Below, in pieces: positions 1 to 3,731 of a DNA stretch of 5,095 bases. The notes below the pieces were generated by a model. That model saw only the letters and a list, made by a program, of their open reading frames with translations, was not told the DNA's origin and made no database searches. The stretch's first letter is position 1. Each line of letters starts with the position of its first letter. This DNA comes from Methanomicrobiaceae archaeon (GTDB lineage: Archaea > Halobacteriota > Methanomicrobia > Methanomicrobiales > Methanomicrobiaceae), in contig DAOVRB010000112.1 of the NCBI GenBank assembly GCA_030628325.1, positions 1 to 5,095 of the forward strand. Direction: 5' to 3'. The position numbers and the translations under genes are program-made.

Positions 1-52
1 TCAGTAGAGTTCTCATGAACATTGTGTCATCAACAACAAGAATCCTTCCCAT
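1..52 (-). CDS. CheY-like response regulator, N-terminal fragment (runs off left edge)
   Basis: Read on the minus strand from the ATG at 52-50, the first 17 codons give MGRILVVDDTMFMRTLL. This is the beta-1 strand and start of alpha-1 of a receiver domain. The hydrophobic strand ILVV is followed by the paired acidic residues D8 and D9, which in this family help bind the magnesium needed for phosphorylation. The phospho-accepting aspartate, expected near residue 55, lies outside the window. The DDTMFMRTLL start resembles CheY proteins of methanogens and other archaea, which pass chemotaxis signals to the archaellum motor. I cannot exclude a longer response regulator with an output domain. No clear Shine-Dalgarno site precedes the ATG, and an A-rich stretch about 25 bases upstream (around 68-80) could be a promoter for a nearly leaderless transcript. 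The gene points away from the transposase remnant. Confidence 0.75.
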   Translation of the reverse strand, partial: MGRILVVDDTMFMRTLL

Positions 53-163
53 TTATAATCATATTTCTTTTTTTTACAAAGGTGATAAAGATTGTTAATA
101 GAAAAATTCTCATAACCCCCTCATTTCCGGTAGTACTTATACCCACCCACAGATCCCTAATCA

Positions 164-545
164 ATGAGTACCTTCAGCAATTTTGCATTTCACCGAGAAT
201 ACCAGGACATTACTGAACCTGGAGAACAGTTGGGAGAAGTTGAGAAGTGAGTTGACTGAGAATCATTCCGTCCACTTCTCAGGGAACTGTATACTAACAA
301 GAAAGAAAAAGGTGATCACCCCAACTTTGACGAAATTCTCATGATCAAAATTCTTGTTCTACAGCAGTGGTACGGACTATCTGATCCCGAACCTGAAATG
401 AAAGGTCAATGACCGGATAGCTTCCAATGAGAGTTCTAAATTTCTATCCTACAACATTTTCCTGATAAGATCCTGAGCAGGTCAACAATCTGGCTGTTTC
501 GGGAACGACTTGCAAAGACGGGTAATGATGTTGACCTGAAATTCT
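164..545 (+). pseudogene. Decayed N-terminal part of an IS5-type transposase
   Basis: Translation from the ATG at 164 reads MSTFSNFAFHREYQDI and continues into a recognisable IS5-type N-terminal (DUF772-like) domain. That domain includes LLRELYTNKKEKG, PNFDEILMIKILVLQQWYGL and, after an interruption, WLFRERLAKTGNDV. Two in-frame stops interrupt it early: TGA at 248-250, and TGA at 257-259 where the family usually has a tryptophan, so probably TGG to TGA. Around 404 the reading moves one base to a frame reading VNDRIA, and by 461 it has returned to the first frame. Similarity ends near 545. The catalytic DDE part expected in a transposase of roughly 300 or more residues is absent, so this is a truncated, non-functional relic. 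I could not identify terminal inverted repeats or target-site duplications, so the element's original ends are unknown. Assignment to the IS5 group rests on remembered family sequence. Confidence 0.7.
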
Positions 546-620
546 GCGAAAGTGCGCGTGTCTGAGTACTTTCAAGAGTGTGTGGCGGCGATAATCCGGT
601 TGGTGATAATTACTCTCCTG

Positions 621-647
621 CCAAATCAGCACTGGATAGACAGGCTC
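621..647 (+). repeat. 27-base direct repeat, copy 1
   Basis: This copy matches 2484-2510 at 23 of 27 positions. The shared core is GCACTGGAT followed by ACAGGCTC, with two mismatched bases between them. In one frame both copies encode similar peptides, AKSALDRQA here and ARSALDEQA at the second copy, and some of the differences are synonymous or conservative. That hints at a shared coding origin, perhaps fragments of a mobile or duplicated gene. The origin is not recognised. Confidence 0.45.
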
Positions 648-670
648 TCAATGCCCAGATTCCAACGTGG

Positions 671-847
671 TTACTTGTATCTCTGTCTAAGTGCGGGGGC
701 CATCAGACCAGGAGCAAGTTCATCCACTTTATCAAGGTTAAGGAACTCACCGTATATCCGGCGAATGTTCTGGTCAACTGCAACAAGAGTCTCATTGTCA
801 GATATACATTTTACAAACCCTCTCAAATATATCTCCACTTGTCTCAC
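671..847 (-). CDS. Possible small protein or gene fragment, 58 codons, unknown function
   Basis: A minus-strand frame from GTG at 847-845 to TAA at 673-671 encodes 58 residues. It reads like real protein: an amphipathic start (VEIYLRGFVKCI), then DNETLVAVDQNIRRIYGEFL, then LDKVDELAPGLMAPAL and a basic end RQRYK. The charge pattern and lack of low-complexity sequence favour coding over the plus-strand frames on the same bases. I do not recognise the family. No good Shine-Dalgarno site precedes the GTG, and the bases upstream have stops in all three frames, so it may be the tail of a gene cut off at its 5' end. A second GTG at 838-836 is an alternative start with a weak upstream GTGAG. A 20-base dyad lies at the start (843-862). 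It sits beside the transposase relic, which fits a damaged gene. Confidence 0.35.
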   Translation of the reverse strand: MRQVEIYLRGFVKCISDNETLVAVDQNIRRIYGEFLNLDKVDELAPGLMAPALRQRYK

Positions 848-992
848 TAATTAATTAGAGAGATATCCGATATACCCCCTGCATAGCTTTTTGTAACCAT
901 TCTCTATAATGTTGACACTGAAAACAGATTGTATCTGCGTACTAATATCACAATTCTTAAATCAGACAAAGACCTTTATTTATTGTATTTCT

Positions 993-1161
993 GGGGTCGT
1001 GGCCTAGTCTGGCATGGCGACGGGCTCCAACGGTCTTTGCGTGTGATGAACAATGGGTCTACTGATTTGATGATGATCCGTTGGAGCACTGACGCATCAG
1101 TCACTGCTCTGCGCATTTCGGAGAGACCCGTCGATCGTGAGTTCAAATCTCACCGACCCCA
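993..1161 (+). tRNA. tRNA-Trp (anticodon CCA), intron-containing
   Basis: The acceptor stem pairs GGGGTCG (993-999) with CGACCCC (1154-1160), followed by discriminator A73 at 1161. The D arm is 1002-1018 with G18G19 at 1011-1012. The anticodon stem pairs ACGGG (1020-1024) with CCCGT (1127-1131). The 5' half of the loop is C-T-CCA-A (1025-1030), so the anticodon CCA at 1027-1029 decodes UGG as tryptophan. The T arm is GTGAG-TTCAAAT-CTCAC (1137-1153). CCA is not encoded, as is usual in archaea. An intron at 1031-1125, between positions 37 and 38, splits the gene. The exons are 38 and 36 nt and give a 74-nt mature tRNA before CCA addition. The splice sites lie in a textbook bulge-helix-bulge: bulge AAC (1029-1031), four pairs CTCC with GGAG (1025-1028 with 1120-1123), and bulge AGA (1124-1126). 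Archaeal splicing endonuclease cuts after the second bulge base, which gives exactly these ends. Confidence 0.97.
1031..1125 (+). ncRNA. tRNA-Trp intron containing a box C/D 2'-O-methylation guide RNA
   Basis: The 95-nt intron carries a complete box C/D set: box C GTGATGA (1043-1049), box D' CTGA (1062-1065), box C' ATGATGA (1070-1076) and box D CTGA (1089-1092). TGCG (1038-1041) and CGCA (1093-1096) can form the short closing stem. Both guides are 12 nt. The D guide (1077-1088) forms ten continuous pairs with 1024-1033. Its fifth base upstream of box D, G1084, pairs with C34 (1027). The D' guide (1050-1061) forms eight pairs, one of them G-U, with 1124-1131. Its fifth base, G1057, pairs with C39 (1127). 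In Haloferax volcanii the tRNA-Trp intron is known to guide methylation at positions 34 and 39 together with the L7Ae, Nop5 and fibrillarin proteins. The same job is inferred here. Both duplexes include intron bases, so the unspliced precursor is the expected substrate. Confidence 0.93.
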
Positions 1162-1162
1162 C

Positions 1163-1167
1163 TTTTT
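1163..1167 (+). terminator. T5 tract after tRNA-Trp
   Basis: TTTTT begins two bases after the discriminator base. Archaeal RNA polymerase ends transcripts at oligo-T tracts without needing a hairpin, and such tracts often follow tRNA genes. It is a plausible tRNA terminator, but read-through into the gene that starts 61 bases after the tRNA cannot be excluded. Confidence 0.5.
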
Positions 1168-1174
1168 AGACATC

Positions 1175-1184
1175 TTTTAATTAA
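1175..1184 (+). promoter_or_regulatory. Candidate TATA element for fae-hps
   Basis: TTTTAATTAA is the most TATA-like stretch between the tRNA and fae-hps. A start site about 25 bases downstream, near 1205, would leave a leader of about 18 nt that includes the Shine-Dalgarno site. Placement is by spacing only. Confidence 0.35.
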
Positions 1185-1210
1185 GAGTATAACCCATATT
1201 TAGGTTAACA

Positions 1211-1216
1211 AAGGAG
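1211..1216 (+). promoter_or_regulatory. Ribosome binding site of fae-hps
   Basis: AAGGAG lies six bases before the ATG at 1223. It is a strong Shine-Dalgarno match and fixes that codon as the start. Confidence 0.8.
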
Positions 1217-1222
1217 ACATAA

Positions 1223-2413
1223 ATGTATTTAATAGGTGAATCACTCGAAGGAGAAGGCGCAGAACTTGCGCATATCGATCTTATGATTGGCGATAAAAAC
1301 GGTCCGGTCGGTATGGCTTTTGCAAATGCAGCATCTCAGCTTTCAGCAGGACACACACCACTTCTTGCTGTTGTACGTCCCAACCTGCTCACAAAACCTG
1401 CGACACTCATCATACCAAAAGTCACACTCAAAAAAGAGTCTCAGGTAAATGCTATCTTTGGCGCAGTCCAGGCTGCTGTAGCTAAAGCCGTTGCAGACTC
1501 CCTTGAAGAAGGTGTTTTTGGTAATGTGGATATAGAAGATATTGTCATACTTGCAAGCGCTTTTCTGCACCCGGATGCAACAGATTACAACAGGATTTAC
1601 CGGTATAATTACGGAGCTACAAAACAGGCAATAGAACGCGCATTTAACAAATTCCCGGATAAGAAGACACTTCTGCACGAAAAAGACCGTGCATCCCACG
1701 CAGTTATGGGATTCAAGGTGCAGCGCCTCTGGAACCCTCCATACCTCCAGGTTGCCATGGATCTTGTTGACATGCAAAGTGTTGAACGGGTCTTAACAGA
1801 AGTGCCAAAGAACGACCATGTACTTATTGAAGCAGGAACACCGCTCATCAAACAGTTCGGTCTGAATGTAATTGGTGAGATCAGAAAAATCCGCCCGGAC
1901 GCATTCATCATTGCAGACTTAAAAACACTTGACACAGGAAACCTTGAGGCCAGAATGGCAGCAAACGCATCTGCAGACGCTGTGGTAGTCTCAGGTCTTG
2001 CACCAGTAAGTACCATTGAAAAATTTGTCAGGGAAGCCAGAAAGACCGGTATCTATTCTGTAATTGACATGCTCAATGTCGAAAAACCTGCTGAACTCAT
2101 CAAAGGGCTTGCAAAAGTAGGGGCAGTCCCTGATATTGTAGAGATGCACCGTGCCATTGATGCTGAAGGCAGTGACTATAACTGGGGCGAAATCCCGGCA
2201 ATTAAAAAAGCTGGTGGCAGTAAACTCCTTGTCGCAACAGCAGGCGGCATTCGCCAGCATGTTGTCAAAGAAGCGCTAAAACAGGGTGCTGACATCCTTG
2301 TTGTCGGACGTGCAATCACTGCAAGCAAAAATATCAAAAACGCGGCAGAAGGATTCCTTGAAGAACTCAACAGTGAAGAGATTGACCAGTTCAGAATCAT
2401 GACTGATTTTTAA
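1223..2413 (+). CDS. fae-hps: Bifunctional formaldehyde-activating enzyme / 3-hexulose-6-phosphate synthase
   Basis: This cytoplasmic fusion enzyme of 396 residues has the usual archaeal Fae-Hps length. Residues 1-160 are the Fae domain, which condenses formaldehyde with tetrahydromethanopterin to methylene-tetrahydromethanopterin. The start ELAHIDLMIGDKNGPVGMAF carries the conserved catalytic histidine at position 17. Residues from about 165 to 396 are the Hps domain, a TIM barrel of the orotidine-5'-phosphate decarboxylase superfamily that interconverts formaldehyde plus ribulose 5-phosphate and hexulose 6-phosphate. It shows the metal and catalytic motif DLKTLD (232-237), HRAID (309-313), and phosphate-binding stretches ATAGGI (338-343) and VVGRAIT (360-366). 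In methanogens without an oxidative pentose phosphate route, the Hps direction is thought to release formaldehyde while making ribulose 5-phosphate, and Fae captures it. No Phi isomerase partner is in the window. The gene appears intact, has its own Shine-Dalgarno site and probably its own promoter. Confidence 0.96.
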   Translation: MYLIGESLEGEGAELAHIDLMIGDKNGPVGMAFANAASQLSAGHTPLLAVVRPNLLTKPATLIIPKVTLKKESQVNAIFGAVQAAVAKAVADSLEEGVFGNVDIEDIVILASAFLHPDATDYNRIYRYNYGATKQAIERAFNKFPDKKTLLHEKDRASHAVMGFKVQRLWNPPYLQVAMDLVDMQSVERVLTEVPKNDHVLIEAGTPLIKQFGLNVIGEIRKIRPDAFIIADLKTLDTGNLEARMAANASADAVVVSGLAPVSTIEKFVREARKTGIYSVIDMLNVEKPAELIKGLAKVGAVPDIVEMHRAIDAEGSDYNWGEIPAIKKAGGSKLLVATAGGIRQHVVKEALKQGADILVVGRAITASKNIKNAAEGFLEELNSEEIDQFRIMTDF

Positions 2414-2420
2414 TCAGTCA
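2400..2420 (+). terminator. Hairpin overlapping the fae-hps stop codon
   Basis: TGACTGAT (2400-2407) and ATCAGTCA (2413-2420) form an 8-bp perfect stem around a TTTTA loop. The stem's left arm is the last codons of fae-hps, and the stop codon TAA (2411-2413) closes the loop. It may protect the 3' end of the mRNA or aid transcript release. No T tract follows, so termination here is uncertain. Confidence 0.45.
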
Positions 2421-2483
2421 CCACAGTTTCACTTACGTTGCGCAGCAAAATCACAGAAATGATCTATAAATGAGCAGGTCCAG

Positions 2484-2510
2484 CCAGATCTGCACTGGAT
2501 GAACAGGCTC
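2484..2510 (+). repeat. 27-base direct repeat, copy 2
   Basis: This is the second copy of the repeat at 621-647 (23 of 27 identical). It sits in the gap between fae-hps and the acetyltransferase, in the same frame as the downstream start codon at 2582. No stop lies between them, although TGA at 2471-2473 closes the frame just upstream. The translated repeat is ARSALDEQA. Confidence 0.45.
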
Positions 2511-2530
2511 CTGATCTCAAAAAAAATCAA

Positions 2531-2540
2531 ACTTATTTTA
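2531..2540 (+). promoter_or_regulatory. Candidate TATA element for the acetyltransferase gene
   Basis: ACTTATTTTA is AT-rich and lies about 45 bases before the ATG at 2582. It predicts a start site near 2560-2565 and a leader of about 20 nt. An AAAAGGT Shine-Dalgarno-like site at 2569-2575 falls within that leader. The evidence is composition and spacing only. Confidence 0.35.
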
Positions 2541-2581
2541 TTCCAGACTATTCTAAAAGAGATATTGCAAAAGGTAATACC

Positions 2582-3430
2582 ATGACCTCTGATAATTTTC
2601 ATATTCGCACCATGCGCCCGTCCGAAGTTAATATCGCAATTGAGTGGGCACGACTTGAAGGATGGAATCCCGGAATTTATGACGGAGAATGCCATTATGC
2701 CGTTGATCCCGATGGATGGTTCATCGGTGAGGTGGATGACGAACCTGTTGCAACTGCCGTATTCACCAACTATGACAGTAGATTTTCTTTTGCCGGATTT
2801 TTCATCGTCAGACCAGGATGCCGTCATCAGACATACGGACAACAGACCTGGAATGCAGGACTCGCTCATACAGAAGGCCGGAACCTCGGAGGAGATGGTG
2901 TGTATGAGATGCTGGACAAATACCAGAAGATATCAGGATTCAACTTTGCCTACAGAAATATCCGCTGGGAGGGTGTTGCAGACGGAAAAGAACAGGAAGA
3001 ACTGGTTCCGGTTGGCAGCTTCCCGTTTGAAGAAATTCTGGCCTATGACACAGACCACTTCCCGGTTTCCAGGCGGAAATTTCTGGAGAAATGGATCTCT
3101 CAGCCGGAAAGCACAGCCCTTACATTTCCCGGCAAAGACAATACTATTCAGGGCTACGGTATGATCCGCAGGTGTTTCACCGGGCATAAAATCGGACCTA
3201 TATTTGCCGACACGCCGGAGATTGCAGAAAAGATATTCCAGGGTTTAACTGCATCAATTCCGGGCGAACCTGTCTTCTTCGACACACCCGAACCAAATAC
3301 CGATGCCGTTGCCATCGCCCGCAGGCATAACATGACAGAAATCTTCGGAACAGCACGCATGTATACAGGAGATATCCCTGATCTGCCAATAAACAATATA
3401 TTCGGTGTCACAACATTCGAACTGGGATAA
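2582..3430 (+). CDS. GNAT-family N-acetyltransferase with a C-terminal acetyltransferase-18-like domain
   Basis: A 282-residue cytoplasmic protein that would transfer an acetyl group from acetyl-CoA to an unknown amine. Residues 7-130 follow the GNAT plan: the opening FHIRTMRPSEVNIAIEWARL, the GWNPG turn (27-31), strand EPVATAVF (54-61), strand FFIVRPGCR (73-81) leading to the CoA-binding loop, then GRNLGGDGV (99-107) and GFNFAYRN (119-126). Residues 185-282 match the second domain common in YitH-like proteins, with GYGMIRR (191-197), IGPIFAD (204-210), NTDAVAIARRHN (239-250), RMY (259-261) and FGVTTFELG (274-282). The CoA loop RHQTYG (81-86) lacks two residues of the usual R/Q-x-x-G-x-G/A pattern. 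The start at 2582 has AAAAGGT seven bases ahead. The frame is open upstream to 2474, but those codons are not family-like. The substrate cannot be told from sequence or neighbours. Confidence 0.85.
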   Translation: MTSDNFHIRTMRPSEVNIAIEWARLEGWNPGIYDGECHYAVDPDGWFIGEVDDEPVATAVFTNYDSRFSFAGFFIVRPGCRHQTYGQQTWNAGLAHTEGRNLGGDGVYEMLDKYQKISGFNFAYRNIRWEGVADGKEQEELVPVGSFPFEEILAYDTDHFPVSRRKFLEKWISQPESTALTFPGKDNTIQGYGMIRRCFTGHKIGPIFADTPEIAEKIFQGLTASIPGEPVFFDTPEPNTDAVAIARRHNMTEIFGTARMYTGDIPDLPINNIFGVTTFELG

Positions 3431-3440
3431 TGCCAGAATC

Positions 3441-3465
3441 GCCTGTTATATTATGAGAAACAGGC
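3441..3465 (+). terminator. Hairpin downstream of the acetyltransferase gene
   Basis: GCCTGTT (3441-3447) pairs perfectly with AACAGGC (3459-3465) across an 11-base loop. It begins ten bases after the stop codon. There is no strong T tract behind it, so it may act as a 3'-end stabiliser as much as a terminator. Confidence 0.45.
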
Positions 3466-3478
3466 AATACAAATTTGC

Positions 3479-3484
3479 TATAAA
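3479..3484 (+). promoter_or_regulatory. Candidate TATA element for the structured RNA at 3517-3614
   Basis: TATAAA is a good TATA core and predicts a start site near 3505-3510, just before the folded element. It is the main sign that the element may be transcribed on its own. Short AT motifs are common in this AT-rich gap, so confidence is low. Confidence 0.35.
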
Positions 3485-3516
3485 GGTTAAAATTCCAAAT
3501 TGACTTTATCACTTTT

Positions 3517-3614
3517 TGTGTGAGGCTAACGCCTCATGTGCGTTTAGCATGAAAGTAGGCAATTGCCACTTTCATCAAAACTGCGCCTGACGCTGAGACG
3601 TTATACACATTTTT
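3517..3614 (+). ncRNA. Candidate structured RNA (or attC-like element) ending in T5
   Basis: This stretch is richer in G and C than its flanks and is full of complementary segments. An outer stem TGTGT (3517-3521) pairs with ACACA (3605-3609). TAACGCCTCA (3527-3536) pairs with TGAGACGTTA (3594-3603) at nine of ten positions. GCGT (3540-3543) pairs with ACGC (3590-3593). A terminal hairpin pairs ATGAAAGT (3549-3556) with ACTTTCAT (3568-3575), extended across a bulged A by GGC-AATT-GCC (3558-3567). A competing local hairpin is TGAGGC-TAAC-GCCTCA (3521-3536), with an alternative stem CGTTTAGC (3541-3548) to GCTGAGACG (3592-3600). TTTTT follows directly at 3610-3614, as expected for an archaeal RNA 3' end. 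No reading frame or known RNA family is recognised. Alternatives are an integron-type attC site, a small non-autonomous repeat element, or a transcript-end structure. Confidence 0.4.
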
Positions 3615-3651
3615 CAGGTAACCTGTAATAGGAGATTTTTACTACTGCCAG

Positions 3652-3674
3652 TTTGTTGTCTTGATTACAACAAA
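3652..3674. promoter_or_regulatory. Dyad, possible operator of the exporter gene
   Basis: TTTGTTGT (3652-3659) and ACAACAAA (3667-3674) are perfect inverted repeats separated by seven bases. CCA/TGG outside them (3648-3650 and 3675-3677) extends the symmetry if G3651 is skipped. It lies just upstream of the AT-rich promoter of the membrane exporter gene, a usual place for a repressor or activator site in archaea. No regulator gene is in the window. It could also form a hairpin in RNA. A weaker near-palindrome, CAGGTAACCTG, lies at 3615-3625. Confidence 0.4.
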
Positions 3675-3690
3675 TGGTTTATCCATTCTC

Positions 3691-3716
3691 CAATAAAACA
3701 ATATATACAATATAAT
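3691..3716 (+). promoter_or_regulatory. AT-rich promoter region of the exporter gene
   Basis: The stretch contains AATAAAA (3692-3698) and AATATATAC (around 3700-3708). A TATA box at 3692-3698 would place the start site near 3720, next to the Shine-Dalgarno site. One at 3700-3708 would give an almost leaderless mRNA that loses that site, so the former fits better. Confidence 0.4.
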
Positions 3717-3719
3717 TAC

Positions 3720-3724
3720 AGGAG
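3720..3724 (+). promoter_or_regulatory. Ribosome binding site of the exporter gene
   Basis: AGGAG lies seven bases before GTG at 3732 and is the reason for choosing this GTG start. The next in-frame ATG is at codon 34, inside the first membrane segment, which would make a poor start. Confidence 0.75.
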
Positions 3725-3731
3725 TCGTTCT

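Larger units (their letters stand above)
546..992. other. Intergenic stretch between transposase relic and tRNA-Trp, mostly unassigned
   Basis: Plus-strand frames here (for example 552-854 and 578-850) are open for 90 to 100 codons but look unlike a known protein. They begin inside or beside the decayed transposase and overlap the more protein-like minus-strand frame at 671-847. Notable items are one copy of a 27-base repeat (621-647), a perfect 12-base palindrome CTAATTAATTAG (847-858) inside a 20-base imperfect dyad (843-862, one A-A mismatch), and a second small dyad ATATC-C-GATAT (863-873). The last part, 900-992, is AT-rich and should hold the tRNA promoter. TTCTTAAATC near 954-963 is the best-placed TATA-like stretch, but it is a poor match. 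Confidence 0.5.

Noticed and set aside
22..216. A 64-codon plus-strand frame rich in F and I
   Set aside because: It overlaps the start of the minus-strand CheY gene and the head of the transposase relic. Its composition reflects T-rich DNA, and there is no ribosome site.
552..854. Plus-strand frames of 100 and 90 codons
   Set aside because: Two overlapping frames compete, neither resembles a protein family, and they begin at the decayed transposase end. The minus-strand frame over the same bases looks more protein-like.
1142..1170. Integration (att) site at the 3' end of tRNA-Trp
   Set aside because: There is no integrase gene and no repeat of the tRNA 3' end elsewhere in the window. The sequence directly downstream is the promoter and start of a core metabolic gene.
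929..1180. An 83-codon plus-strand frame
   Set aside because: It runs straight through the tRNA-Trp gene, whose structure is unambiguous.
1343..2260. Minus-strand frames of 89 to 144 codons inside fae-hps
   Set aside because: They are shadows of a well-conserved, clearly recognised gene on the plus strand.
2474..2581. Extension of the acetyltransferase to an earlier start in the same frame
   Set aside because: The frame is open from 2474, but the added residues are lysine- and asparagine-rich, contain no family sequence and have no start codon with a ribosome site. The ATG at 2582 does have one.
3615..3625. CAGGTAACCTG as an operator
   Set aside because: Only five paired bases per side around one central base. 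It is too short to claim on its own and is mentioned only beside the stronger dyad at 3652-3674.
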